The notes: generated by a model not told the origin, from the sequence alone. A DNA stretch of 32,149 nt from Pelagerythrobacter aerophilus (GCF_003581645.1 NZ_QXFK01000012.1:1-32149), one strand, 5' to 3'. Numbered from the stretch's first letter, positions 1 through 7,893 are shown. A program made the numbers and translations.

Positions 1-222
1 ACCCTGGGCAATGAGCGCTTCGGTCTCGTCAGCGTGCCTGAGAGCGTGACCGAGCTTCACCTCTTCGTCGATCACGATGCTGGTGGCGAGCTGGCAGCGT
101 CGCGTGGCCTGGCCGCTTATGCCCGCGATGGGCGGACGATCCACGTTCGGAAACCATCCTCACGCGACACCGACTGGAACGATGAACTTACAGCATGGCT
201 GCGCCGCAAAGCGGCGCGGTAG
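1..222 (+). CDS. Toprim-domain protein, C-terminal part (partial at window start)
   Basis: The reading frame is open from the first base, so this is the 3' end of a longer gene. The visible 73 residues contain an LxLFVDHDAGG segment, which resembles the acidic DxD strand of toprim folds used in primase-like plasmid proteins, followed by a DWNDEL motif typical of the end of such proteins. The family member expected here is the toprim/primase-like protein that in sphingomonad conjugative plasmids sits directly before a large methylase/strawberry-notch gene, and that is what follows 75 bases downstream. The role would be plasmid DNA metabolism. The family is inferred from the motif and the neighbour; only the tail is visible. 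Confidence 0.7.
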   Translation, partial: TLGNERFGLVSVPESVTELHLFVDHDAGGELAASRGLAAYARDGRTIHVRKPSSRDTDWNDELTAWLRRKAAR

Positions 223-297
223 AGGAGAGAGAGCTTCTCGAATTCCTGATCCGGCAGAGGGCGTGTCCCGATGCCTTCATCAGGAGGACGAATTGCC

Positions 298-1392
298 ATG
301 TTTCAATCAGACCTGTTTCCCGCTGGCGAGCAGTTGCCGTCCATGCCCTTGGCCTATGCCATCGGCACCCGAGTTGCCGCGCTTCTTGCTTCGGGACGTC
401 ATCTTACCCGTACCGACATTTCCGGGCTGTTCGCCGAAGAGACCGGTGTTCTGGACTGGGGAGGTGCCTGGACGATCGACGATTACAACAGCGCGGTCGA
501 GATCGGCGCGCTGCTCTGGCTTCGAGACTCCTCACGCATCGATCTGGCGACGAATGTACACGAAGCCGAAGCGCGGTTCGACTGGCTCGAAGCAGCCTTG
601 CCGCCGCGGCATGTTCGCAGCGAAGCGCAGGTTGATCTCCAGCAGTTCTCGACCCCGCCGATGCTGGCCTGGCTTATGGCGAAGGCCGCAGCTGTCTCTT
701 CGCGAGATACGCTCCTCGAACCGTCCGCAGGCAATGGTGCCCTTGCTCTCTGGGGTTCCCTCCAGAACGCTTCGCTACTTCTCAACGAGATCGATCCGGC
801 AAGACGAGACGGTCTGGCCCACGTCTTCCCCACGGCCACCATCACTGCGCATGACGGGGAACTCATCGCCGACTTGCTTCGCGGCCCTGTTCCGTCTGCC
901 GTGCTGATGAACCCGCCGTTCGCTCACAGCCTGGAACGCGGCAAGGACGGTGAGACCGCTATGCGTCACCTACGCGGTGCAATTCGGGCCGCTGCTAATC
1001 GGGCGAGGATCGTCGCTATTATGCCTGAAGGCTTCGACGCCTCCACCTTCGCCAAGGAACAGGACGAAGTGTCGCTGCTCCTCGATGTCCGGCTACAGAA
1101 GATGTTTCGCCGGACAGGGACGGGGATCGCTGTTCGCCTGGTTGTGTTCGACAAGACGCCGACTGCGTCCTCGCCTGCGATCACCGGAGATACTGCCGAC
1201 CTCATCTCGCTCCACGAGCTTATCACTGCGCTTCCGCCACGCGTACAGACCTCCGCCAACATCCATCGCCTGCCGCTCGGCAAGCCAGTGCGCCTCGTTG
1301 GCAAAACTTCGGCCCAAAGCGCGCCGGTTCGGCCGGTGGCGCCATTCGCCGCGACACCAGCAGCCACGGCGAATGCGATCGACCTTGCCTAA
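298..1392 (+). pseudogene. N-terminal methylase domain of a strawberry-notch-type plasmid protein, truncated
   Basis: The start is the ATG at 298, preceded by AGGAGG at 282-287; an earlier in-frame ATG at 271 has no ribosome site. The product (364 residues) has an SAM-dependent N6-adenine methyltransferase fold: a FSTPP entry segment, EPSAGNGAL (SAM-binding motif I) and MNPPF (the NPPF catalytic motif IV). In sphingomonad plasmids this domain is normally the first quarter of a protein of well over 1000 residues that also carries a strawberry-notch helicase region. Here the frame stops shortly after the methylase domain, and the following DNA is the opposite-strand traK gene. I infer truncation by a deletion with a breakpoint near 1375-1400. 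The methylase domain may still fold; the helicase half is gone. Confidence 0.75.
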
Positions 1393-2038
1393 GTTCATCG
1401 CCCTGGTATTCGGCGACCAGCTGGACCTCGATCCCGCCGGTACGGCGCGGAGCCGAAAGTTCGGCGCGGGCAGTGAACCCGGGCAGGACGGCATCGCTCG
1501 CCATCGCCTCGATCAGGCGGATCGCGGCGTCCTCGGGCCCGGTCTCGGTTTCCCATTCGGCAGCCTCGTTTTTCGCGAGCGCGGGATTGGTGATGAAGAG
1601 CTGGGTCGCTTCCTCGCCGCCGAGGCGGCAGGCGAACTTGTAGACGTAGCCTGCCTTGCTGGTCGCAAAGAAGCTGACCCGGGCAGCGGCAAATTGCGGG
1701 GGTACGGAGATATAGATGTCTCCGCGCACCGGCTCATGCGTCACCTGGAAGTCGTTGTAGGGAAAGCCGCTCGCGATCTTCGAGACATTGGCAAAACCGT
1801 CATCGATGAGCGCGATCCGGGTGAGTTCGCCGCGGGCGAGTTCGCAATCGATGGTCGCGTTGTCGGCCGCTTCGACGAACTGGTCGGCATGCGCCGGGAC
1901 CGGTGCGAGCGCGAAGGCAAGCACGGCGAGGCCGGTCAGCTTGAGTCCGTGATCGGGGCGCCTTGTTGCGCCGATTGCGAAACAGGCAAGGCCGGTTCCG
2001 GCAAGCGCAGCAGCGAGGGGGGATGGGAGAAGGCTCAT
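1393..2038 (-). pseudogene. traK: TraK-like F-type conjugation secretin, C-terminus lost
   Basis: Reading from 2038 down, the first ~50 residues have a hydrophobic export signal ending near APVPAHA, followed by a periplasmic domain (DNATIDCELARGELTRIAL and later FPYNDFQV). Position in the traA-L-E-K order and the signal sequence point to TraK, the outer-membrane secretin-like component of F-type type IV secretion. The ATG overlaps the traE stop by 4 bases (ATGA), implying coupled translation. Native-looking sequence ends near VAEYQG at about 1393-1400; the open frame then continues to 1223 through the antisense strand of the methylase gene, which is not TraK. The gene is therefore a truncated one fused to foreign sequence. 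The end coordinate given is the approximate breakpoint. Confidence 0.75.
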
Positions 2039-2604
2039 TGGCCGGGTTCCTCCTTGTCGGTGGGAAGTTGTTCGAAGCCGGCGAGCGCGAGGCTGAGACC
2101 ACGCTTCGACCAGCGGAAACGGAAGGAGCGGCGCTGGCTCGCGATCACCTGCGCGCCGACAAAGGTCTTGAGCGTGCCGGTGACGGTCGAGGTCAGGGCC
2201 TTGGGGTCGACGTGCATTTCCGCGATCACGAAGGCCTGGCTGATGTCCGAGCCGCGCTGTTCCTCGACGATTTGGACGAGCTCGGCCTTGAGGCGGCCGT
2301 GCGCGGCGGGATCGGCGAGCTTCAGGATGTTCGTCATCCAGTAATCGAGGCTTTCGGGCGCCCGGTTGAGGAGCATCAGTGCCGTGTCGCGGGTGACAAG
2401 TTCGAGATAGGGCGCGTCGATCCCGCCGCTCGAGACGGTGATCCGCTCTGAGGTGATCGGCACCAACACAACCTGCTCGTCGCGGGTGACCGCGGCGCCG
2501 AGGCTGACCAGCGTGGTCAGGCCCAGGACACCTGCCAGCACGGCAAAGCGGTTGCGTTGCCGCAGGTAGGTCTGCGCCTGTTCGTGCGCGAATTCTGCTC
2601 GCAT
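2035..2604 (-). CDS. traE: TraE-family type IV conjugative transfer protein
   Basis: This 189-residue protein has a short basic N-terminus, one membrane segment at about residues 20-40 (FAVLAGVLGLTTLVSLG) and a long periplasmic domain, the architecture of TraE/VirB5-8-like inner-membrane channel components. The periplasmic part contains SLDYWMTNILKLADP and a LKTFVGAQVIASQRRSF stretch of the kind seen in TraE homologues. The ATG at 2604 has GGGAGG a few bases upstream. It lies between traL (12 bases away) and traK (4-base overlap), as in the F plasmid tra operon. It appears intact, but with traK cut and the rest of the operon missing the transfer apparatus encoded here is incomplete. Confidence 0.88.
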   Translation of the reverse strand: MRAEFAHEQAQTYLRQRNRFAVLAGVLGLTTLVSLGAAVTRDEQVVLVPITSERITVSSGGIDAPYLELVTRDTALMLLNRAPESLDYWMTNILKLADPAAHGRLKAELVQIVEEQRGSDISQAFVIAEMHVDPKALTSTVTGTLKTFVGAQVIASQRRSFRFRWSKRGLSLALAGFEQLPTDKEEPGQ

Positions 2605-2616
2605 GGGTCGCCTCCC

Positions 2617-2904
2617 TCAGCCCGCCAACAGGCGGCAGTGGGAGGGCGGCGTGGCTTTTAGACCGAGAAAGCTCCCGGGAAGGTACCAGTACGCAGCATG
2701 CACCAGTGCCGAACCGGCGCCGCGTGCCTTTGCCTTCCGCAAGGCAAGCCAGGCCCCGGCGGCCAGGCCGATACCGATGAAGATATGCTGCGAGAGAATG
2801 CCCCAGGCGAAGGGAATGAGAATCCCTGCAAACTCGTCGATGGTCCAGAAGCCGATGAGCTCCGGGTCGTCGAGCCGCCGTGGAACGAGGTACCTGTCAG
2901 CCAT
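2617..2904 (-). CDS. traL: TraL-family conjugation protein
   Basis: A 95-residue protein starting MADRYLVPRRLDDPELIGFWTID-like, then two hydrophobic stretches (about residues 25-45 and 45-65) separated by a short loop. Small size, the N-terminal 'RRLDDPE' segment and position directly before traE match TraL, a small membrane subunit of the F-type mating channel. The start at 2904 is supported by AGGAGG upstream (in the plus strand around 2914-2920). The gene is intact. Confidence 0.88.
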   Translation of the reverse strand: MADRYLVPRRLDDPELIGFWTIDEFAGILIPFAWGILSQHIFIGIGLAAGAWLALRKAKARGAGSALVHAAYWYLPGSFLGLKATPPSHCRLLAG

Positions 2905-2938
2905 GATGCCGCCCTCCTGTCGTGACTGGATCCGCTGA

Positions 2939-3271
2939 TCAGATGACCGCGGTCACGACCGAGGTGACGATCGGAACGCCGGTACCGACACCGATCCCGA
3001 CGCCGACCGGCACCGCGACCTGGCCGAGTGAGAAGCGCCCGGAGGCGAGACCGATCAGACCGCCCGCGAGGCTGAGTACGGTGATGATCTTGCCGCCCGA
3101 GCCTTCGAGGAAGTCGGTGAACTTGGTGAGCGCGGGATCGAAGGTGGTGTCGGCACCGGCGAAGGCGGCACCGGCGCAGGCCAGCGCCACGCAGGCAGGA
3201 AGAATGTAGTCGCGGCCCCGTGCACGGTTGGGCGTGCGCTGCAGAGCCGGAAGGGCAGTCTTGGTGGTCAT
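2939..3271 (-). CDS. traA: TraA-like conjugative pilin precursor
   Basis: I use the ATG at 3271 (110 residues); an upstream in-frame ATG at 3298 is possible. The N-terminal ~45 residues form a long, basic then hydrophobic leader (YILPACVALACAGAAFAG) with an AFA-type cleavage site, followed by a short hydrophilic stretch and two hydrophobic helices (KIITVLSLAGGLIGLAS and the Val/Gly-rich C-terminus). This is the topology of F-type propilin TraA. It is the first gene of the minus-strand tra block, as in F. The identification rests on topology and synteny; pilins are too short and divergent for confident motif matching. Confidence 0.75.
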   Translation of the reverse strand: MTTKTALPALQRTPNRARGRDYILPACVALACAGAAFAGADTTFDPALTKFTDFLEGSGGKIITVLSLAGGLIGLASGRFSLGQVAVPVGVGIGVGTGVPIVTSVVTAVI

Positions 3272-3638
3272 GGATGGAAACTCCGAGGGATTGAACATCA
3301 GCCAACGATGCGTTCGCTGTATGTTCTTTCCTCTCCCCGGAGCCGGGCTGTAGGAAATCGGGAACTGGATTTTGGGGCTGCTGCCCAAGCAAAAAGCGAC
3401 ATCTGGAGGTGCGCAGGCTGGGATTCGCGCAGGTTGATCGCGGATCAGCGCCAACTGTGCCGAGTTTGGCGAGGAGCGTGCCGCCATATGCGCGAACACG
3501 ACCGGAATTCGCGCGAATCAACGAAGGAAGCCGATTCGGTGGTTCCTCTATGTTCTCTAATTGTTCTTTTCGTTTTCCTACAGGCTTCCTTCGCGGTTAG
3601 CCGGTGGTTCGATCACCTCCAGAGATAAGGATTCGTCG
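3272..3638. other. Divergent intergenic region between traA and the HTH gene
   Basis: This 367-base stretch separates the minus-strand tra block from the plus-strand HTH gene and must hold the promoter of the tra genes if they are still transcribed. It has a locally AT-rich part (about 3540-3600, with TTGTTCTTTTCGTTTTCC-type sequence) but I see no convincing operator palindrome. Overlapping open frames here lack ribosome sites and family signatures. Confidence 0.5.
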
Positions 3639-3926
3639 ATGACCAACATGGCGCTCTTTGCCGAACAACAGGTTCGCGCCGACCTTGCCCGGCTGCTTTT
3701 GGCAGCCGTCGAAGCCAGCGGCCGTGCACGCTGCGACATCGCGCGCGACGCGCAGATCCATAAGGATGCCCTGCGCCGCGTCCTTGCCGGTGAACGCTCG
3801 GCTATCCTTGATCACCAGCTCGGCAGTCGATTTTGCATTGGAGGATCTTGGCTTCATCTTCGTTCCTTCGTCACTACGACGAAGCCCAAATCCTCCTTAC
3901 TTCACAACCTCAAATCTGTGCCATAG
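3639..3926 (+). CDS. Small HTH (XRE-like) regulator, C-terminus possibly frameshifted
   Basis: From the ATG at 3639 the first ~55 residues read as a helix-turn-helix domain: a helical ADLARLLLAAVEA segment, then CDIARDAQIHKDALRRVLAGERS, which matches the 'sAr.agvhkd.lrrvLaGeRs' pattern of phage-repressor-like XRE domains. After GERSA the frame becomes cysteine/tryptophan-rich and unlike a regulator (ends at 3926). The +1 frame from about 3790 instead gives VDFALEDLGFIFVP, which looks like the normal end of an XRE domain. A one-base indel near 3790-3800, or a recombination junction, would explain this. The location next to a conjugation operon suggests a transfer or copy-control regulator. Confidence 0.5.
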   Translation: MTNMALFAEQQVRADLARLLLAAVEASGRARCDIARDAQIHKDALRRVLAGERSAILDHQLGSRFCIGGSWLHLRSFVTTTKPKSSLLHNLKSVP

Positions 3927-4270
3927 GCGCTAACGGGGGGCACACTGAATCAGCGACTTAGCCTTACTGCAAGCAGAGCTTTTCAACAGAATAGGGCCGG
4001 TAGCGGACTGGCTTCTATTGGCAAGCCCGACACGGAATGCTGCCGTTTCATCCCAGATTCTGTTGCCAGCTCTAAACCTTAGGAAAGAGATTCATCTTTC
4101 GTCGTTGCGCACTTCCGTTTGTGCGGGAGTTACTACTGTTAGGCTCAGGATCTCGGGTTGTTGTGATCGTTTGGTTTCAATTGCGGCTCGCGGGTTGCCC
4201 TACCAATGCTCGTGCACGAATCGGATGTTCGCAGAAGCAGGGCAAAGTGTGGTTGCGCTCGCCTGTTAGG
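3927..4270. other. Gene-free stretch between HTH gene and JAMM gene
   Basis: No open frame in these 344 bases has both a start with a ribosome site and a recognisable family. I see no tRNA, repeat or clear hairpin. The GC content is a little lower than in the tra block, in keeping with a recombination seam between backbone and accessory DNA. Confidence 0.5.
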
Positions 4271-4807
4271 TTAAGGCAACTCGACGGTTGGCCCATAAGC
4301 CTCGTTCCCTGTTTCGCGCAGCTGACGCTTGATAGCAGCCGGGGTGCGGTAAAAAGTGCCAAGCGCATCTTTCTCGACTTGCCGGAGCAAGACCTTGCCC
4401 CGATCACCCCAACACTGAAGGTAGAAGGCGGTTTCTCGACCGTCGCAGATAGGGAAAATCATCTCTGCTTTGCGCTGTCTAACGATGTCATACCAATTGC
4501 GTATATCGATGGATGAAGGCGAAAGAGAAAATTCGGGATGGCTGTGCCATTCGCCAATCCAGTCCATCTTTCCGCCGGATTTACGCCACCGCCTTAGTGC
4601 AGCTATTCTGTGTCCCTTAGGTGAGCGCTGGAAGCGCGTCGAACTTTGTCGATCCCATGGCAATGGTCGGGTGATCTCAGTCACATGAAGGTAAAGACCC
4701 TTGCGCAGCCCTAGTACCAGCCCCCCAGCTTCTAACGGGCGATGCTGCCGCGTACATTTTAGCATTTTCTCTGCCGCTGCATGATCGACAAGAATGCCCT
4801 CGATCAT
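4271..4807 (-). CDS. JAMM/MPN metallo-isopeptidase, Cap3 (VC0181)-like, orphan
   Basis: The 178-residue product (ATG at 4807, with GAGG about 8 bases upstream; two in-frame upstream starts exist) has a complete JAMM motif: the upstream glutamate in PLEAGGL, and HSHP followed by seven-spaced SxxD in GEWHSHPEFSLSPSSID. JAMM enzymes are zinc proteases that cleave isopeptide or peptide bonds after ubiquitin-like modifiers. The short single-domain form with GEWHSHP and PSSxD is the one I associate with Cap3/VC0181 proteins of type II CBASS anti-phage operons and related ubiquitin-like bacterial systems. No E1/E2-like Cap2, CD-NTase or effector gene is next to it: upstream is a truncated acyl-CoA synthetase and downstream nothing. 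The catalytic residues are intact, so it may still be active, but as a system it looks like a leftover. An assignment to Cap3 rather than another JAB family is inference. Confidence 0.75.
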   Translation of the reverse strand: MIEGILVDHAAAEKMLKCTRQHRPLEAGGLVLGLRKGLYLHVTEITRPLPWDRQSSTRFQRSPKGHRIAALRRWRKSGGKMDWIGEWHSHPEFSLSPSSIDIRNWYDIVRQRKAEMIFPICDGRETAFYLQCWGDRGKVLLRQVEKDALGTFYRTPAAIKRQLRETGNEAYGPTVELP

Positions 4808-4863
4808 GATCGATCCCTCGACAGGCATGATGGGCACGTTTTGTGAGCTGAAGGAGACGTTTT

Positions 4864-5394
4864 GGCTCTCTAAAGCGTGTGGTAATCGGCGGATCGGCTG
4901 TACCAGCCAACATGATCAAACGTTTCCAGTCCAAAGGCGTTGAGGTGCGCCAAGCCTGGGGAATGACAGAGACCAGCCCTTTGGGCCTTTCCGCAGCGCT
5001 AAAGCCCCATCAACTCGCCTTACCGGAGGCGGATCGTTTGGCGTTGCAATGCAAGCAAGGGCGTCCACAGTTCGGGATGGAATTTCGCGTTGCCGACAAA
5101 GACGGACATGAGGTAACACACGATGGCAAAAGCATCGGCTCCTTGCTCGTTCGCGGTCCGTGGGTAGCCGCGCAATATTTCAACGCCGAGGACGCAGATA
5201 CTCACGAGCAGCACCCAGGCTGGTTCGATACCGGCGATGTCGTGACCATTGACAAAGATAGCTTCATACAGATTGTGGATCGCAACAAGGATTTGATAAA
5301 GTCTGGGGGTGAGTGGATATCATCCATCGAGCTCGAAAACATCGCTCAAGATCATCCCGCGATCAAAGAGGCTGCCATCGTCGCTGTGCCGGAT
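4864..5394 (+). pseudogene. Acyl-CoA synthetase fragment, truncated at both ends
   Basis: The frame gives SLKRVVIGGSA, then AWGMTETSPLG (motif A5), GWFDTGDVV (A7) and [17 protein letters not shown] (A8), all diagnostic of long/medium-chain fatty-acyl-CoA ligases of the AMP-forming superfamily. The N-terminal ~300 residues, including the P-loop-like AMP-binding motif, are missing; homology begins at about 4864, right after the start region of the divergent JAMM gene. The C-terminal domain ends at AIVAVPD (about 5394), where the sequence switches to an IS3 transposase tail in another frame. So the catalytic A10 lysine is also lost. This is a remnant caught between two recombination points and has no activity. 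Confidence 0.85.
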
Positions 5395-5602
5395 ATGGGT
5401 GGAAGACTACAACCGAGAGAGACCGCCCTCATCCCTTGGCTACGCGACACCGGCGGCGTTCGCCGCCGAACTAGATAAGCAATGGCCTGCTTCGCCACGC
5501 CCTACGGGCTCCGCTGCGCAGCCCATTGCTTCAACCTCGCTCATACGCAACAACGCGGCTCGGCTCTAATCCCAGCTGGGGGAAAATCAGGGGGTCACGT
5601 CA
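5395..5602 (+). mobile_element. 3' end of an IS3-family transposase plus IS terminus
   Basis: The frame ending at the TAA at 5567-5569 reads WVEDYNRERPPSSLGYATPAAF, the conserved C-terminal DYNxxRPHSSLG...PAxFA block of IS3-family OrfB. It begins abruptly inside the acyl-CoA synthetase fragment, so only the tail of the element is present. From 5562 to 5602 the sequence runs GGCTCTAATCCCAGCTGGGG ... GGGGTCACGTCA, which looks like the right terminal region of the element: a closely similar segment follows another IS3 transposase at 29554-29593. A second, reverse-oriented copy of the same transposase tail lies at about 28010-28180. Confidence 0.8.
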
Positions 5603-5659
5603 CTCATTGGAAGGCGGCTATCGTGACGCAAATCGCTCTGAAAGTCGTGGGACTATTTT

Positions 5660-5684
5660 GCAGGTCTTCGAGGAACAGACCTGC
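5660..5684. terminator. Hairpin between IS tail and thioesterase gene
   Basis: GCAGGTCT (5660-5667) and AGACCTGC (5677-5684) are perfect 8-base arms around a 9-base loop. On the plus strand the hairpin is followed by TAATTTT, on the minus strand by AAAATAG, so it resembles a factor-independent terminator for plus-strand read-through from the IS and could also stabilise or end the minus-strand thioesterase transcript. Function is inferred from structure only. Confidence 0.5.
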
Positions 5685-5724
5685 TAATTTTCGCCCTGCA
5701 GTTAGTTCCATTAGGATAACGCTG

Positions 5725-6138
5725 CTAGCATACGTAGGCACCGCGGCCGCTAGCCAAAAGGTTGCCAGTAGGACCGTATACACGTGTTTCAGCGACCGAG
5801 ATAGTTTTACCGATCTTGATTATTTTGCCCGATGCTACGAGTGGTCCCGAGGTTGCCGGGCGGTGGTAGTCGACCCTCAGATCGGCGGTCGCCTTGGCCC
5901 CTGTACCTTGCGACAATAAGGTGTAGAGCCCGGTTAAATCGATCAGAGAGGCGAGCACGCCGCCATGCGCTGAACCGATTGCCGGGTTTGACACGATCTC
6001 GTCGCGCCAAGGCATCTCCAGTTCAAGCTGCTCGCTCGAACATGACCGTAAAGTGAGGCCAAGCCACCGGTGAAACGGGGCAATCTGCAGGATCTCTTCG
6101 AGGCGCTTAGGATCGATCCTTGTCGGATTATCGGTCAT
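5725..6138 (-). CDS. Hotdog-fold thioesterase, PaaI-like
   Basis: The 137-residue protein has the hotdog-thioesterase core: PFHRWLGLTL near residue 20-30, then GSAHGGVLASLIDLTG, the 'HGG..a.l.D' active-site helix of PaaI-type enzymes, and DLRVDYHRPA downstream. Members hydrolyse acyl- or aryl-CoA thioesters; in the phenylacetate pathway PaaI rescues CoA from dead-end intermediates. The ATG at 6138 overlaps the stop of the alpha/beta hydrolase by 4 bases, so the two are one translationally coupled operon read leftward. In this context it may release CoA trapped by aromatic or ring-cleavage acids. Substrate unknown. Confidence 0.85.
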   Translation of the reverse strand: MTDNPTRIDPKRLEEILQIAPFHRWLGLTLRSCSSEQLELEMPWRDEIVSNPAIGSAHGGVLASLIDLTGLYTLLSQGTGAKATADLRVDYHRPATSGPLVASGKIIKIGKTISVAETRVYGPTGNLLASGRGAYVC

Positions 6139-7022
6139 GTAACGGCTCCCTGCGCACTGTGATTACGCTTGAGAAAATCGAGTATCACTGCCGAAAAGGC
6201 ATCGTTGGCATCGCCAACCACCATATGTGTTGCCTCTGCGATGTCGGTGTATTCAGCGTGTGGAGCAAGTTCGAGCAATTGCGCGACCGCGTCTTCGGAG
6301 ACCAGATCGCTCGATCCGCCGCGAATAATATGCAATGGCAGCGAAAGCCTGCTGGCTGCATCGTTCAGCGCATCAAATTGGCGTTCCTGATGAGCCGGAT
6401 CGCTTCGCTTGGCTAGCGTAATGTTGCGGATAAAGGCCGGATCCCAATGCCAGTAGTAGCGGCCGTCTTCCTTCTCTCGCAGATAGCGCCGTAAACCCTT
6501 GCCGGCTCCGCGCTTGCGGCGATGTGGCATGTAACGCGCGATGACCTCTGCCGCTTCGTCGGGTGAAGAGAAACCGGTCTCCACGTGCTCCTCCATAAAG
6601 CCGACTACGCGCATAACGCCCCCCGTTTCCATACGCGGCGCGATGTCGACGAGAGTGAGCGACGCGAAGCGGCCCGGCGCAAGGTGTCCTTCGGCGATCA
6701 GTCCGGCCAGCCCGCCAAGGGAGGCCCCGACGAGCGCTGGCTTGCGGTCTATTTTTGAAGCAATCGCAACGAGATCTGAAGCGAAGTCGCGCGTTTCGTA
6801 AGCGCCCTCGGCAGACCATTCGCTGTCGCCGTGACCGCGCATATCAATTGCGATCGCACGGAATCCCGCATTGGCGAGATCGGCTGTGACACGTTTCCAT
6901 GCGTGACGGGTCTGGCCGCCCCCATGCGCGAGCAAGACCGGTAAAGCATCGGCATTTCCGGTCGCTTCGGCTGCTATGGAGATGCCACCATCTCCCCCGA
7001 TATGGAAAGTTTGCGACTGCAT
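6135..7022 (-). CDS. Alpha/beta hydrolase
   Basis: A 295-residue alpha/beta hydrolase: oxyanion-hole region LLAHGGGQTRHAW, DMRGHGDS, nucleophile elbow VGASLGG, and a C-terminal acid/histidine pair suggested by RGGSSDLVS and EATHMVVGD. The ATG at 7022 has GAGG about 8 bases upstream. The HGGGQTRHAW start segment and RGHGDS are typical of esterase/peroxidase-like members rather than of meta-cleavage hydrolases, whose HGSGPG signature is found in a different gene at 21379. It shares an operon with the PaaI-like thioesterase and is divergent from a MarR gene, with a palindrome right upstream, so it is probably under MarR control. Substrate unknown. Confidence 0.85.
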   Translation of the reverse strand: MQSQTFHIGGDGGISIAAEATGNADALPVLLAHGGGQTRHAWKRVTADLANAGFRAIAIDMRGHGDSEWSAEGAYETRDFASDLVAIASKIDRKPALVGASLGGLAGLIAEGHLAPGRFASLTLVDIAPRMETGGVMRVVGFMEEHVETGFSSPDEAAEVIARYMPHRRKRGAGKGLRRYLREKEDGRYYWHWDPAFIRNITLAKRSDPAHQERQFDALNDAASRLSLPLHIIRGGSSDLVSEDAVAQLLELAPHAEYTDIAEATHMVVGDANDAFSAVILDFLKRNHSAQGAVT

Positions 7023-7038
7023 ACCGCAACCTCTATAT

Positions 7039-7060
7039 TGTAAATCGGTTTACAGTAAAC
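7039..7060. promoter_or_regulatory. Palindromic operator candidate between hydrolase and marR
   Basis: Two overlapping inverted repeats occur here: TGTAAA-tcgg-TTTACA (7039-7054) and GTTTAC-a-GTAAAC (7048-7060). They lie 17 bases upstream of the hydrolase ATG and about 40 bases upstream of the divergent marR ATG, inside an AT-rich spot that could hold both promoters. MarR dimers typically bind such short palindromes in the divergent spacer and are released by an aromatic ligand or acyl-CoA. The assignment is inference from position and symmetry. Confidence 0.65.
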
Positions 7061-7098
7061 GGCTTTATTTCCTGATCGGTTATGGTAGGTTGCCCAGG

Positions 7099-7575
7099 AT
7101 GGCGGCCACGACGGACTATGACCCGGATACAAAGGGGGCAAGTTTCCTCACCGATACCGATCGGCTGTTCTTTCTTATGGAGGAAGTGACCCGGCGTTTG
7201 CGCAGGACCGTCGATTCTTCGGTTGAACAATTCGGGCTCACGCGGACGCAATGGCGTGCATTGGCTTATCTCTTTCGGAGCCCAGGCATGACCCAGACAG
7301 AGCTGGCTCGGGAACTGGAACTAGAGCGCGCTAGCATCGGCCGGACTATTGATCGCCTGGAAGAACTTGAGCTGGTAGAAAGACGCAGCGCGAAGAACGA
7401 CAGGCGCGTTTGGCGGGTTCATTTACGCCCTGCCGCGATCGAGCTACTTCCCAAGATGCGAGTAGAAGCTGATGCGGTGCATGCTCGCTTGCTCGGGGGG
7501 ATCCGTTTTGGGGAACTGGAACGCTTACGCGGATCGCTGGCCAAGATGCATGACAATCTGGGCAGCGAGCCATAA
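7099..7575 (+). CDS. MarR-family regulator (first of two paralogues)
   Basis: From the ATG at 7099 the product is 158 residues with the MarR winged-helix pattern: LTRTQWRALAYLFRSPGMTQTELARELELERASIGRTIDRLEELELVERR, then DRRVWRVHLRP in the wing. The wing carries the D-R-R motif that contacts DNA. It is divergent from the hydrolase-thioesterase operon and the palindrome at 7039-7060 is the likely binding site, so it probably represses that operon and itself. A second MarR gene of the same length and clearly related sequence follows at 7894. Longer in-frame starts from 6976 run through the palindrome and are not credible. Confidence 0.9.
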   Translation: MAATTDYDPDTKGASFLTDTDRLFFLMEEVTRRLRRTVDSSVEQFGLTRTQWRALAYLFRSPGMTQTELARELELERASIGRTIDRLEELELVERRSAKNDRRVWRVHLRPAAIELLPKMRVEADAVHARLLGGIRFGELERLRGSLAKMHDNLGSEP

Positions 7576-7893
7576 TCACTCGAAATCGAGCCCGCGCCCC
7601 GCATTCGCACCCCACGTTGCCCTTCAGGGGGGACTTATGCTCAGATGAGGGACGCCGAGCGCATGCGATCATAAGATCCCGGCAGTCGTGGCAGGCGAGG
7701 TGGCCGGAGCCCTCGCACTTACCCAGCGCCGTTCGGTACCTTATCAGCTCGAGCGACCCTCGGATTCAATTTCTGCTGTAGCGTGAAATCAGCGAGTGTT
7801 TGCATGGCGGCACTGCTAGCGAATATGGTCGACGCTGAGCTTGAACACGCCAGGCTTGCGCGAGCCTTCCAAGATAGCGCGATGGATAAGCAT
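7576..7893. other. Spacer between the two marR genes
   Basis: These 318 bases carry no recognisable gene. An in-frame GTG at 7783 and ATGs at 7804 and 7882 would extend the second MarR gene upstream, but none has a good ribosome site and the extra residues lack MarR features. No strong palindrome like that at 7039-7060 is seen. Confidence 0.45.

Noticed and set aside
950-2344. 464-codon open frame on the plus strand
   Set aside because: It runs antisense through traK and traE and out of frame through the methylase gene; composition is arginine/serine-rich and no motif is seen. High GC produces such frames.
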